A stretch of 64,000 nucleotides of DNA from Canna indica (GCA_034359265.1 CP136897.1:38613501-38677500), one strand, 5' to 3'. Shown: positions 10,976 to 22,462, counted from the first letter of the stretch. The notes: a model not told the origin generated them from the letters alone. Numbers and translations are program-made.

Positions 10976-11169
10976 ACTACCTATTTGATTGCACGACGAG
11001 ATCATTTTTTTTACCAATCTTTCTAACCAAACGTTAAGGACGGACGACGTCGTCGACATAAAATTTGGCTGTGGATCGCCCGCGCGGGGCCCGCCGCAAC
11101 CTCTACGGCCGGCTCGATCGACCAACCGACCCGAAAAATTAAAATTTATAAATAAATAAGAGAAATAAC

Positions 11170-11276
11170 ATACCAGCACTAACGCACCGGATCTCATCAG
11201 AACTCTGAATTTAAGCGTGCTTGGGCGAGAGTAGTAGTAGGATGGGTGACCCCCTCGGAAGTCCTAGTGTTGCACC
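11170..11276 (+). pseudogene. 5'-truncated 5S copy 24 (amplified lineage)
   Basis: Starts at gene position 11. C35T, C47T, G51T plus C78G, G97C, C107A. Confidence 0.9.
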
Positions 11277-11479
11277 TTTTTTTTTACTACCAATTTGATT
11301 GCACGACGAGATCATTTTTTTTACCAATCTTTCTAACCAAACGTTAAGGACGGACGACGTCGTCGACATAAAATTTGGCTGTGGATCGCCCGCGCGGGGC
11401 CCGCCGCAACCTCTACGGCCGGCTCGATCGACCAACCGACCCGAAAAATTAAAATTTATAAATAAATAAGAGAAATAAC

Positions 11480-11586
11480 ATACCAGCACTAACGCACCGG
11501 ATCTCATCAGAACTCTGAATTTAAGCGTGCTTGGGCGAGAGTAGTACTAGGATGGGTGACCCCCTGGGAAGTCCTAGTGTTGCACC
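11480..11586 (+). pseudogene. 5'-truncated 5S copy 25 (amplified lineage)
   Basis: Starts at gene position 11, exactly 310 bp after copy 24. C35T, C47T, G51T, C107A. The only place where two deleted spacers lie back to back. Confidence 0.9.
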
Positions 11587-11954
11587 TTTTTTTTTACTAC
11601 CAATTTGATTGCACGACGAGATCATTTTTTTTACCAATCTTTCTAACCAAACGTTAAGGACGGACGACGTCGTCGACATAAAATTTGGCTGTCGATCGCC
11701 CGCACGGGGCCCGCCGCAACCTCTACGGCCGGCTCGATCGACCAACCGACCCGAAAAATTAAAATTTGTAAATAAATAAGAAATATAACATTTCAATTAT
11801 TATTTTTCGTTTAAAACAGGCGTAACTCCGTGCATTATTGTCCGATTTCAGCTTTTCACGTGGCGCTAAAAGGCGCGCGAAGAGACGAAGAAAATGACCC
11901 CGAGCTATCCCTCGGACGCTCACCCTTATTAGCCGACGATCAGAATTGCATGAT

Positions 11955-12071
11955 GGGTGCGATCATACCAGCACTAACGCACCGAATCCCATCAGAACTC
12001 CTAAGTTAAGCGTGGTTGGGCGAGAGTAGTACTAGGATGGGTGACCCCGTGGGAAGTCCTCGTGTTGCACC
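11955..12071 (+). rRNA. 5S rRNA: 5S rRNA copy 26 (-1T/G48T/C95G class)
   Basis: Complete. G31A, G48T, C61G, C95G. One A interrupts the start of the T-tract. Confidence 0.95.
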
Positions 12072-12439
12072 ATTTTTTTTTACTACCTATTTGATTGCAC
12101 GACGAGATCATTTTTTTTACCAATCTTTCTAACCAAACGTTAAGGACGGACGACGTCATCGACATAAAATTTGGCTGTCGATCGCCCGCGCGGGGCCCGC
12201 CGCAAATTCTACGGCCGGCTCGATCGACCAACCGACCCGAAAAATTAAATTTGTAAATAAATAAGAAATATAACATTTAAATTATTATTTTTCGTTTAAA
12301 ACGGGCGTAACTCCGTGCATTATTGTCCGATTTCAGCTTTTCACGTGGCGCTAAAAGGCGCGCGAAGAGACGAAGAAAATGACCCCGAGCTATCCCTCGG
12401 ACGCTCACCCTTATTAGCCGACGATCAGAATTGCATCAC

Positions 12440-12556
12440 GAGTGCGATCATACCAGCACTAACGCACCGGATCCCATTAGAACTCCGAAGTTAAGGGTGC
12501 TTGGGCGAGAGTAGTACTGGGATGGATGACCTCTTGGGAAGTCCTCGTGTTGCACC
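12440..12556 (+). rRNA. 5S rRNA: 5S rRNA copy 27 (G2A/C39T/A80G/G87A type)
   Basis: Complete. G2A, C39T, C57G, A80G, G87A, C93T, C95T. Confidence 0.95.
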
Positions 12557-12925
12557 TTTTTTTTTTACTACCTATTTGATTGCATGACGAGATCATTTTT
12601 TTTACCAATCTTTCTAACCAAACGTTAAGGACAGACGACGTCGTCGCCATAAAATTTGGCTGTCGATCGCCCGCGCGGGGCCCGCCGCAACCTCTACGGC
12701 CGGCTCGATCGACCAACCGACCCGAAAAATTAAAATTTGTAAATAAATAAGAAATATAACATTTCAATTATTATTTTTCGTTTAAAACGGGCGTAACTCC
12801 GTGCATTATTGTCCGATTTCAGCTTTTCACGTGGCGCTAAAAGGCGCGCGAAGAGACGAAGAAAATGACCCCGAGCTATCCCTCGGACGCTCACCCTTAT
12901 TAGCCGACGATCAGAATTGCAAGAT

Positions 12926-13042
12926 GGGTGCGATCATACCAGCACTAACGCACCGGATCCCATCAGAACTCCTAAGTTAAGCTTGCTTGGGCGAGAGTAG
13001 TACTAGGATGGGTGACCCCGTGGGAAGTCCTCGTGTTGCACC
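12926..13042 (+). rRNA. 5S rRNA: 5S rRNA copy 28 (-1T/G48T/C95G class)
   Basis: Complete. G48T, G58T, C95G; identical gene variants in copies 30, 34 and 42. Confidence 0.95.
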
Positions 13043-13411
13043 TTTTTTTTTTACTACCTATTTGATTGCACGACGAGATCATTTTTTTTACCAATCTTTC
13101 TAACCAAACGTTAAGGACGGACGACGTCGTCGACATAAAATTTGGCTGTCGATCGCCCGCGCAGGGCCCGCCGCAACCTCTACGGCCGGCTCGATCGACC
13201 AACCGATCCGAAAAATTAAAATTTGTAAATAAATAAGAAATATTATATTTCAATTATTATTTTTCGTTTAAAACGGGCGTAACTCCGTGCATTATTGTCC
13301 GATTTCAGCTTTTCACGTGGCGCTAAAAGGCGCGCGAAGAGACGAAGAAAATGACCCCGAGCTATCCCTCGGACGCTCACCCTTATTGGCCGACGATCAG
13401 AATTGCCTCAC

Positions 13412-13528
13412 GGGTGCGATCATACCAGCACTAATGCACCGGATCCCATCAGAACTCCGAAGTTAAGCGTGCTTGGGCGAGAGTAGTACTAGGATGGGTG
13501 ACCCCCTGGGAAGTCCTCGTGTTGCACC
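13412..13528 (+). rRNA. 5S rRNA: 5S rRNA copy 29 (C24T type)
   Basis: Complete. Only C24T, which is also the usual plant base at this site. A good candidate for a functional gene. Confidence 0.97.
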
Positions 13529-13605
13529 TTTTTTTTTTACTACCTATTTGATTGCATGACGAGATCATTTTTTTTACCAATCTTTCTAACCAAACGTTAA
13601 GGACA

Positions 13606-13617
13606 GACGACGTCGTC
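13606..13617. repeat. Spacer palindrome GACGACGTCGTC
   Basis: A perfect 12-bp palindrome about 78 bp downstream of the gene end, present in most units. Common variants are GACGACGTCATC and GACGACGACGTC, which break the symmetry. It contains four CpG sites per strand-symmetric copy. Function unknown. Confidence 0.7.
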
Positions 13618-13799
13618 GACATAAAATTTGGCTGTCGATCGCCCGCGCGGGGCCCGCCGCAACCTCTACGGCCGGCTCGATCGACCAACCGACCCGAAAA
13701 ATTAAAATTTATAAATAAATAAGAAATATAACATTTCAATTATTATTTTTCGTTTAAAACGGGCGTAACTCCGTGCATTATTGTCCGATTTCAGCTTTT

Positions 13800-13805
13800 C
13801 ACGTG
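13800..13805. promoter_or_regulatory. CACGTG (G-box/E-box) hexamer in spacer
   Basis: TTTTCACGTGGCGC lies about 98 bp upstream of the next gene and recurs in nearly every unit. The hexamer is the core site of plant bZIP and bHLH factors. Whether anything binds here is not known; conservation may only reflect array homogenisation. Confidence 0.4.
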
Positions 13806-13842
13806 GCGCTAAAAGGCGCGCGAAGAGACGAAGAAAATGACC

Positions 13843-13858
13843 CCGAGCTATCCCTCGG
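13843..13858. repeat. Short inverted repeat 40 bp upstream of gene
   Basis: CCGAG, six-base loop, CTCGG. The arms are the same in nearly all units while the loop varies (CTATCC, TTGTCC, CTGTCC, CAATCC), which preserves pairing. It could form a small cruciform or hairpin; no function is claimed. Confidence 0.5.
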
Positions 13859-13897
13859 ACGCTCACCCTTATTAGCCGACGATCAGAATTGCAAGAT

Positions 13898-14014
13898 GGG
13901 TGCGATCATACCAGCACTAACGCACCGGATCCCATCAGAACTCCTAAGTTAAGCTTGCTTGGGCGAGAGTAGTACTAGGATGGGTGACCCCGTGGGAAGT
14001 CCTCGTGTTGCACC
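13898..14014 (+). rRNA. 5S rRNA: 5S rRNA copy 30 (-1T/G48T/C95G class)
   Basis: Complete. G48T, G58T, C95G. First unit of a four-unit block repeated at 19240. Confidence 0.95.
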
Positions 14015-14383
14015 TTTTTTTTTTACTACCTATTTGATTGCACGACGAGATCATTTTTTTTACCAATCTTTCTAACCAAACGTTAAGGACGGACGACGTC
14101 GTCGACATAAAATTTGGCTGTCGATCGCCCGCGCAGGGCCCGCCGCAACCTCTACGGCCGGCTCGATCGACCAACCGATCCGAAAAATTAAAATTTGTAA
14201 ATAAATAAGAAATATTACATTTCAATTATTATTTTTCGTTTAAAACGGGCGTAACTCCGTGCATTATTGTCCGATTTCAGCTTTTCACGTGGCGCTAAAA
14301 GGCGCGCGAAGAGACGAAGAAAATGACCCCGAGCTATCCCTCGGACGCTCACCCTTATTGGCCGACGATCAGAATTGCCTCAC

Positions 14384-14500
14384 GGGTGCGATCATACCAG
14401 CACTAATGCACCGGATCCCATCAGAACTCCGAAGTTAAGCGTGCTTGGGCGAGAGTAGTACTAGGATGGGTGACCCCCTGGGAAGTCCTCGTGTTGCACC
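14384..14500 (+). rRNA. 5S rRNA: 5S rRNA copy 31 (C24T type)
   Basis: Complete. Only C24T; upstream box is TTATTGG, -1 C. Confidence 0.97.
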
Positions 14501-14868
14501 TTTTTTTTTACTACCCATTTGATTGCATGACGAGATCATTTTTTTTACCAATCTTTCTAACCAAACGTTAAGGACGGACGACGTCGTCGACATAAAATTT
14601 GGCTGTCGATCGCCCGCGCGGGGCCCGCCGCAACCTCTACGGCCGGCTCGATCGACCAACCGATCCGAAAAATTAAAATTTGTAAATAAATAAGAAATAT
14701 AACATTTCAATTATTATTTTTCGTTTTAAACGGGCGTAACTCCGTGCATTATTGTCCGATTTCACCTTTTCACGTGGCGCTAAAAGGTGCGCGAAGAGAC
14801 GAAGAAAATGACCCCGAGCTATCCCTCGGACGCTCACCCTTATTAGCCGACGATCAGAATTGCATCAC

Positions 14869-14985
14869 GAGTGCGATCATACCAGCACTAACGCACCGGA
14901 TCCCATTAGAACTCCGAAGTTAAGCGTGCTTGGGCGAGAGTAGTACTGGGATGGATGACCCCCTGGGAAGTCCTCGTGTTGCACC
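14869..14985 (+). rRNA. 5S rRNA: 5S rRNA copy 32 (G2A/C39T/A80G/G87A type)
   Basis: Complete. G2A, C39T, A80G, G87A. Confidence 0.95.
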
Positions 14986-15355
14986 TTTTTTTTTTACTAC
15001 CTATTTGATTGCATGACGAGATCATTTTTTTTACCAATCTTTCTAACCAAACGTTAAGGACAGACGACGTCGTCGACATAAAATTTGGCTGTCGATCGCC
15101 CGCGCGGGGCCCGCCGCAACCTCTACGGCCGGCTCGATCGACCAACCGACCCGAAAAATTAAAATTTGTAAATAAATAAGAAATATAACATTTCAATTAT
15201 TATTTTTCGTTTAAAACGGGCGTAACTCCGTGCATTATTGTCCGATTTCAGCTTTTCACGTGGCGCTAAAAGGCGCGCGAAGAGACGAAGAAAATGACCC
15301 CGAGCTATCCCTCGGGACGCTCACCCTTATTAGCCGACGATCAGAATTGCATGAT

Positions 15356-15472
15356 GGGTGCGATCATACCAGCACTAACGCACCGGATCCCATCAGAACT
15401 CCTAAGTTAAGCGTGCTTGGGCAAGAGTAGTACTAGGATGGGTGACCCCGTGGGAAGTCCTCGTGTTGCACC
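15356..15472 (+). rRNA. 5S rRNA: 5S rRNA copy 33 (-1T/G48T/C95G class)
   Basis: Complete. G48T, G68A, C95G. Confidence 0.95.
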
Positions 15473-15840
15473 TTTTTTTTTTACTACCTATTTGATTGCA
15501 CGACGAGATCATTTTTTTTACCAATCTTTCTAACCAAACGTTAAGGACGGACGACGTCATCGACATAAAATTTGGCTGTCGATCGCCCGCGCGGGGCCCG
15601 CCGCAAACTCTACGGCCGGCTCGATCGACCAACCGACCCGAAAAATTAAATTTGTAAATAAATAAGAAATATAACATTTCAATTATTATTTTTCGTTTAA
15701 AACGGGCGTAACTCCGTGCATTATTGTCCGATTTCAGCTTTTCACGTGGCGCTAAAAGGCGCGCGAAGAGACGAAGAAAATGACCCCGAGCTATCCCCCG
15801 GACGCTCACCCTTATTAGCCGACGATCAGAATTGCAAGAT

Positions 15841-15957
15841 GGGTGCGATCATACCAGCACTAACGCACCGGATCCCATCAGAACTCCTAAGTTAAGCTTG
15901 CTTGGGCGAGAGTAGTACTAGGATGGGTGACCCCGTGGGAAGTCCTCGTGTTGCACC
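15841..15957 (+). rRNA. 5S rRNA: 5S rRNA copy 34 (-1T/G48T/C95G class)
   Basis: Complete. G48T, G58T, C95G. Confidence 0.95.
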
Positions 15958-16326
15958 TTTTTTTTTTACTACCTATTTGATTGCACGACGAGATCATTTT
16001 TTTTACCAATCTTTCTAACCAAACGTTAAGGACGGACGACGTCGTCGACATAAAATTTGGCTGTCGATCGCCCGCGCAGGGCCCGCCGCAACCTCTACGG
16101 CCGGCTCGATCGACCAACCGATCCGAAAAATTAAAATTTGTAAATAAATAAGAAATATTACATTTCAATTATTATTTTTCGTTTAAAACGGGCGTAACTC
16201 CGTGCATTATTGTCCGATTTCAGCTTTTCACGTGGCGCTAAAAGGCGCGCGAAGAGACGAAGAAAATGACCCCGAGCTATCCCTCGGACGCTCACCCTTA
16301 TTGGCCGACGATCAGAATTGCCTCAC

Positions 16327-16443
16327 GGGTGCGATCATACCAGCACTAATGCACCGGATCCCATCAGAACTCCGAAGTTAAGCGTGCTTGGGCGAGAGTA
16401 GTACTAGGATGGGTGACCCCCTGGGAAGTCCTCGTGTTGCACC
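16327..16443 (+). rRNA. 5S rRNA: 5S rRNA copy 35 (C24T type)
   Basis: Complete. Only C24T. Confidence 0.97.
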
Positions 16444-16811
16444 TTTTTTTTTACTACCCATTTGATTGCATGACGAGATCATTTTTTTTACCAATCTTTC
16501 TAACCAAACGTTAAGGACGGACGACGTCGTCGACATAAAATTTGGCTGTCGATCGCCCGCGCGGGGCCCGCCGCAACCTCTACGGCCGGCTCGATCGACC
16601 AACCGACCCGAAAAATTAAAATTTGTAAATAAATAAGAAATATAACATTTCAATTATTATTTTTCGTTTAAAACGGGCGTAACTCCGTGCATTATTGTTC
16701 GATTTCAGCTTTTCACGTGGCGCTAAAAGGCGCGCGAAGAGACGAAGAAAATGACCCCGAGCTATCCCTCGGACGCTCAGCCTTATTAGCCGACGATCAG
16801 AATTGCATGAT

Positions 16812-16928
16812 GGGTGCGATCATACCAGCACTAACGCACCGGATCCCATCAGAACTCCTAAGTTAAGCGTGCTTGGGCAAGAGTAGTACTAGGATGGGTG
16901 ACCCCTTGGGAAGTCCTCGTGTTGCACC
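16812..16928 (+). rRNA. 5S rRNA: 5S rRNA copy 36
   Basis: Complete. G48T, G68A, C95T; -1 T. Position 95 is T instead of the linked G. Confidence 0.95.
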
Positions 16929-17296
16929 TTTTTTTTTACTACCTATTTGATTGCACGACGAGATCCTTTTTTTTACCAATCTTTCTAACCAAACGTTAAG
17001 GACGGAAGACGTCGTCGACATAAAATTTGGCTGTCGATCGCCCGCGCAGGGCCCGCCGCAACCTCTACGGCTGGCTCGATCGACCAACCGATCCGAAAAA
17101 TTAAAATTTGTAAATAAATAAGAAATATTACATTTCAATTATTATTTTTCGTTTAAAACGGGCGTAACTCCGTGCATTATTGTCCGATTTCAGCTTTTCA
17201 CGTGGCGCTAAAAGGCGCGCGAAGAGACGAAGAAAATGACCCCGAGCTATCCCTCGGACGCTCACCCTTACTGGCCGACGATCAGAATTGCATCAC

Positions 17297-17413
17297 CGGT
17301 GCGATCATACCAGAACTAATGCATCGGATCCCATCAGAACTCTGAAGTTAAGCGTGCTTGGGCGAGAGTAGTACTAGGATGGGTGACCCCTTGGGAAGTT
17401 CTCGTGTTGCACC
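17297..17413 (+). rRNA. 5S rRNA: 5S rRNA copy 37
   Basis: Complete length. G1C, C18A, C24T, C28T, C47T, C95T, C104T; sister of copy 22. Confidence 0.94.
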
Positions 17414-17781
17414 TTTTTTTTTACTACCCATTTGATTGCATGACGAGATCATTTTTTTTACCAATCTTTCTAACCAAACGTTAAGGACGGACGACGTCGT
17501 CGACATAAAATTTGGCTATCGATCGCCCGCGCGGGGCCCGCCGCAACCTCTACGGCCGGCTCGATCGAGCAACCGACCCGAAAAATTAAAATTTGTAAAT
17601 AAATAAGAAATATAACATTTCAATTATTATTTTTCGTTTTAAACGGGCGTAACTCCGTGCATTATTGTCCGATTTCACCTTTTCACGTGGCGCTAAAAGG
17701 TGCGCGAAGAGACGAAGAAAATGACCGCGAGCTATCCCTCGGACGCTCACCCTTATTAGCCGACGATCAGAAGTGCATGAC

Positions 17782-17898
17782 GGGTGCGATCATACCAGCA
17801 CTAATGCACCGGATCCCATCAGAACTCCGAAGTTAAGCGTGCTTGGGCGAGAGTAGTACTAGGATGGGTGACCCCCTGGGAATTCCTCGTGTTGCACC
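17782..17898 (+). rRNA. 5S rRNA: 5S rRNA copy 38 (G102T type)
   Basis: Complete. C24T, G102T. Followed by truncated copy 39. Confidence 0.95.
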
Positions 17899-18101
17899 TT
17901 TTTTTTTACCACCTATTTGATTGCACGACGAGATCATTTTTTTTACCAATCTTTCTAACCAAACGTTAAGGACGGACGACGTCGTCGACATAAAATTTGG
18001 TTGTGGATCGCCCGCGCGGGGCCCGCCGCAACCTCTACGGCCGGCTCGATCGACCAACCGACCCGAAAAATTAAAATTTATAAATAAATAAGAGAAATAA
18101 C

Positions 18102-18208
18102 ATACCAGCACTAACGCACCGGATCTCATCAGAACTCTGAATTTAAGCGTGCTTGGGCGAGAGTAGTACTAGGATGGGTGACCCCCTGGGAAGTCCTAGT
18201 GTTGCACC
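18102..18208 (+). pseudogene. 5'-truncated 5S copy 39 (amplified lineage)
   Basis: Starts at gene position 11. C35T, C47T, G51T, C107A. Confidence 0.9.
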
Positions 18209-18576
18209 TTTTTTTTTACTACCAATTTGATTGCACGACGAGATCATTTTTTTTACCAATCTTTCTAACCAAACGTTAAGGACGGACGACGTCGTCGACA
18301 TAAAATTTGGCTGTCGATCGCCCGCACGGGGCCCGCCGCAACCTCTACGGCCGGCTCGATCGACCAACCGACCCGAAAAATTAAAATTTGTAAATAAATA
18401 AGAAATATAACATTTCAATTATTATTTTTCGTTTAAAACGGGCGTAACTCCGTGCATTATTGTCCGATTTCAGCTTTTCACGTGGCGCTAAAAGGCGCGC
18501 GAAGAGACGAAGAAAATGACCCCGAGCTATCCCTCGGACGCTCACCCTTATTAGCCGACGATCAGAATTGCATGAT

Positions 18577-18623
18577 GGGTGCGATCATACCAGCACTAAC
18601 GCACCGGATCCCATCAGAACTCC
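18577..18623 (+). pseudogene. 3'-truncated 5S copy 40 (47 nt)
   Basis: Consensus for gene positions 1-47, then jumps at a shared CC into proximal spacer (AAACGTTAAGGACGG). The internal promoter, gene 3' end and terminator are lost. The spacer that follows is of the deleted type and ends in truncated copy 41. Confidence 0.92.
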
Positions 18624-18764
18624 AAACGTTAAGGACGGACGACGTCGTCGACATAAAATTTGGTTGTGGATCGCCCGCGCGGGGCCCGCCGCAACCTCTA
18701 CGGCCGGCTCGATCGACCAACCGACCCGAAAAATTAAAATTTATAAATAAATAAGAGAAATAAC

Positions 18765-18871
18765 ATACCAGCACTAACGCACCGGATCTCATCAGAACTC
18801 TGAATTTAAGCGTGCTTGGGCGAGAGTAGTACTAGGATGGGTGACCCCCTGGGAAGTCCTAGTGTTGCACC
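18765..18871 (+). pseudogene. 5'-truncated 5S copy 41 (amplified lineage)
   Basis: Starts at gene position 11. C35T, C47T, G51T, C107A. With copy 40 it forms a compressed 178-bp interval containing two broken genes. Confidence 0.9.
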
Positions 18872-19239
18872 TTTTTTTTTACTACCTATTTGATTGCATG
18901 ACGAGATCATTTTTTTTACCAATCTTTCTAACCAAACGTTAAGGACAGACGACGTCGTCGACATAAAATTTGGCTGTCGATCGCCCGCGCGGGGCCCGCC
19001 GCAACCTCTACGGCCGGCTCGATCGACCAACCGACCCGAAAAATTAAAATTTGTAAATAAATAAGAAATATAACATTTCAATTATTATTTTTCGTTTAAA
19101 ACGGGCGTAACTCCGTGCATTATTGTCCGATTTCAGCTTTTCACGTGGCGCTAAAAGGCGCGCGAAGAGACGAAGAAAATGACCCCGAGCTATCCCTCGG
19201 ACGCTCACCCTTATTAGCCGACGATCAGAATTGCAAGAT

Positions 19240-19356
19240 GGGTGCGATCATACCAGCACTAACGCACCGGATCCCATCAGAACTCCTAAGTTAAGCTTGC
19301 TTGGGCGAGAGTAGTACTAGGATGGGTGACCCCGTGGGAAGTCCTCGTGTTGCACC
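19240..19356 (+). rRNA. 5S rRNA: 5S rRNA copy 42 (-1T/G48T/C95G class)
   Basis: Complete. G48T, G58T, C95G. Confidence 0.95.
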
Positions 19357-19725
19357 TTTTTTTTTTACTACCTATTTGATTGCACGACGAGATCATTTTT
19401 TTTACCAATCTTTCTAACCAAACGTTAAGGACGGACGACGTCGTCGACATAAAATTTGGCTGTCGATCGCCCGCGCAGGGCCCGCCGCAACCTCTACGGC
19501 CGGCTCGATCGACCAACCGATCCGAAAAATTAAAATTTGTAAATAAATAAGAAATATTACATTTCAATTATTATTTTTCGTTTAAAACGGGCGTAACTCC
19601 GTACATTATTGTCCGATTTCAGCTTTTCACGTGGCGCTAAAAGGCGCGCGAAGAGACGAAGAAAATGACCCCGAGCTATCCCTCGGACGCTCACCCTTAT
19701 TGGCCGACGATCAGAATTGCCTCAC

Positions 19726-19842
19726 GGGTGCGATCATACCAGCACTAATGCACCGGATCCCATCAGTACTCCGAAGTTAAGCGTGCTTGGGCGAGAGTAG
19801 TACTAGGATGGGTGACCCCCTGGGAAGTCCTCGTGTTGCACC
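19726..19842 (+). rRNA. 5S rRNA: 5S rRNA copy 43 (C24T type)
   Basis: Complete. C24T, A42T. Confidence 0.96.
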
Positions 19843-20210
19843 TTTTTTTTTACTACCCATTTGATTGCATGACGAGATCATTTTTTTTACCAATCTTTCT
19901 AACCAAACGTTAAGGACGGACGACGTCGTCGACATAAAATTTGGCTGTCGATCGCCCGCGCGGGGCCCGCCGCAACCTCTACGGCCGGCTCGATCGACCA
20001 ACCGATCCGAAAAATTAAAATTTGTAAATAAATAAGAAATATAACATTTCAATTATTATATTTCGTTTTAAACGGGCGTAACTCCGTGCATTATTGTCCG
20101 ATTTCACCTTTTCACGTGGCGCTAAAAGGTGCGCGAAGAGACGAAGAAAATGACCCCGAGCTATCCCTCGGACGCTCACCCTTATTAGCCGACGATCAGA
20201 ATTGCATCAC

Positions 20211-20327
20211 GAGTGCGATCATACCAGCACTAACGCACCGGATCCCATTAGAACTCCGAAGTTAAGCGTGCTTGGGCGAGAGTAGTACTGGGATGGATGA
20301 CCCCCTGGGAAGTCCTCGTGTTGCACC
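20211..20327 (+). rRNA. 5S rRNA: 5S rRNA copy 44 (G2A/C39T/A80G/G87A type)
   Basis: Complete. G2A, C39T, A80G, G87A, identical to copy 32. Confidence 0.95.
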
Positions 20328-20696
20328 TTTTTTTTTTACTACCTATTTGATTGCATGACGAGATCATTTTTTTTACCAATCTTTCTAACCAAACGATAAG
20401 GACAGACGACGTCGTCGACATAAAATTTGGCTGTCGATCGCCCGCGCGGGGCCCGCCGCAACCTCTACGGCCGGCTCGATCGACCAACCGACCCGAAAAA
20501 TTAAAATTTGTAAATAAATAAGAAATATAACATTTCAATTATTATTTTTCGTTTAAAACGGGCGTAACTCCGTGCATTATTGTCCGATTTCAGCTTTTCA
20601 CGTGGCGCTAAAAGGCGCGCGAAGAGACGAAGAAAATGACCCCGAGCTATCCCTCGGACGCTCACCCTTATTAGCCGACGATCAGAATTGCATGAT

Positions 20697-20813
20697 GGGT
20701 GCGATCATACCAGCACTAACGCACCGGATCCCATCAGAACTCCTAAGTTAAGCGTGCTTGGGCAAGAGTAGTACTAGGATGGGTGACCCCGTGGGAAGTC
20801 CTCGTGTTGCACC
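20697..20813 (+). rRNA. 5S rRNA: 5S rRNA copy 45 (-1T/G48T/C95G class)
   Basis: Complete. G48T, G68A, C95G, identical to copy 33. Confidence 0.95.
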
Positions 20814-21182
20814 TTTTTTTTTTACTACCTATTTGATTGCACGACGAGATCATTTTTTTTACCAATCTTTCTAACCAAACGTTAAGGACGGACGACGTCA
20901 TCGTCATAAAATTTGGCTGTCGATCGCCCGCGCGGGGCCCGCCGCAAACTCTACGGCCGGCTCGATCGACCAACCGATCCGAAAAATTAAAATTTGTAAA
21001 TAAATAAGAAATATTACATTTCAATTATTATTTTTCGTTTAAAACGGGCGTAACTCCGTGCATTATTGTCCGATTTCACCTTTTCACGTGGCGCTAAAAG
21101 GTGCGCGAAGAGACGAAGAAAATGACCGCGAGCTATCCCTCGGACGCTCACCCTTATTAGCCGACGATCAGAAGTGCATGAC

Positions 21183-21299
21183 GGGTGCGATCATACCAGC
21201 ACTAATGCACCGGATCCCATCAGAACTCCGAAGTTAAGCGTGCTTGGGCGAGAGTAGTACTAGGATGGGTGACCCCCTGGGAATTCCTCGTGTTGCACC
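21183..21299 (+). rRNA. 5S rRNA: 5S rRNA copy 46 (G102T type)
   Basis: Complete. C24T, G102T, identical to copy 38 and likewise followed by a truncated copy. Confidence 0.95.
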
Positions 21300-21502
21300 T
21301 TTTTTTTTACTACCTATTTGATTGCACGACGAGATCATTTTTTTTACCAATCTTTCTAACCAAACGTTAAGGACGGACGACGTCGTCGACATAAAATTTG
21401 GTTGTGGATCGCCCGCGCGGGGCCCGCCGCAACCTCTACGGCCGGCTCGATCGACCAACCGACCCGAAAAATTAAAATTTATAAATAAATAAGAGAAATA
21501 AC

Positions 21503-21609
21503 ATACCAGCACTAACGCACCGGATCTCATCAGAACCTTGAATTTAAGCGTGCTTGGGCGAGAGTAGTACTAGGATGGGTGACCCCCTGGGAAGTCCTAG
21601 TGTTGCACC
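21503..21609 (+). pseudogene. 5'-truncated 5S copy 47 (amplified lineage)
   Basis: Starts at gene position 11. C35T, T45C, C46T, C47T, G51T, C107A. Confidence 0.9.
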
Positions 21610-21976
21610 TTTTTTTTTACTACCAATTTGATTGCACGACGAGATCATTTTTTTTACCAATCTTTCTAACCAAACGTTAAGGACGGACGACGTCGTCGAC
21701 ATAAAATTTGGCTGTCGATCGCCCGCACGGGGCCCGCCGCAACCTCTACGGCCGGCTCGATCGACCAACCGACCCGAAAAATTAAATTTGTAAATAAATA
21801 AGAAATATAACATTTCAATTATTATTTTTCGTTTAAAACGGGCGTAACTCCGTGCATTATTGTCCGATTTCAGCTTTTCACGTCGCGCTAAAAGGCGCGC
21901 GAAGAGACGAAGAAAATGACCCCGAGCTATCCCTCGGACGCTCACCCTTATTGGCCGACGATCAGAATTGCATCAC

Positions 21977-22093
21977 GGGTGTGATCATACCAGCACTAAT
22001 GCACCTGATCCCATCAGAACTCCGAAGTTAAGCGTGCTTGGGCGAGAGTAGTACTAGGATGGGTGACCCCCTGGGAAGTCCTCGTGTTGCACC
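21977..22093 (+). rRNA. 5S rRNA: 5S rRNA copy 48
   Basis: Complete. C6T, C24T, G30T. C6T leaves a G-U wobble in helix I. Confidence 0.95.
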
Positions 22094-22462
22094 TTTTTTT
22101 TTACTACCCATTTGATTGCATGACGAGATCATTTTTTTTACCAATCTTTCTAACCAAACGTTAAGGACGGACGACGTCGTCGACATAAAATTTGGCTGTC
22201 GATCGCCCGCGCGGGGTCCGCCGCAACCTTCTACGGCCGGCTCGATCGACCAACCGATCCGAAAAATTAAAATTTGTAAATAAATAAGAAATATAACATT
22301 TCAATTATTATTTTTCGTTTTAAACGGGCGTAACTCCGTGCATTATTGTCCGATTTCACCTTTTCACGTGGCGCTAAAAGGTGCGCGAAGAGACGAAGAA
22401 AATTACCCCGAGCTATCCCTCGGACGCTCACCCTTGTTAGCCGACGATCAGAAGTGCATGAC

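Larger units (their letters stand above)
13529..13897 (+). other. Representative 5S intergenic spacer (non-transcribed spacer)
   Basis: This stands for the spacer of every normal unit. In order: terminator T10 (13529-13538); a pyrimidine-rich stretch with a second T8 run (13568-13575); the palindrome GACGACGTCGTC (13606-13617); a GC-rich block (about 13636-13690) with CGCCCGCGCGGGG and CGATCGACC; an AT-rich block (about 13697-13758) with AAATAAATAAG; ACGGGCGTAACTCCGT; a CACGTG hexamer (13800-13805); a short inverted repeat (13843-13858); and a TTATTAG box (13869-13875) before the next gene. I see no gene here on either strand. Confidence 0.9.
13898..15840 (+). repeat. Four-unit higher-order block, occurrence 2
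   Basis: 1943 bp with the same order of unit types as at 7840. Gene variants match occurrence 3 except A42T. Confidence 0.85.
19240..21182 (+). repeat. Four-unit higher-order block, occurrence 3
   Basis: 1943 bp, matching 13898-15840 unit for unit at an offset of 5342 bp. Confidence 0.85.

Noticed and set aside
13800..13805. CACGTG as a demonstrated transcription-factor site
   Set aside because: A hexamer kept by array homogenisation is not evidence of binding; listed only as a low-confidence motif.
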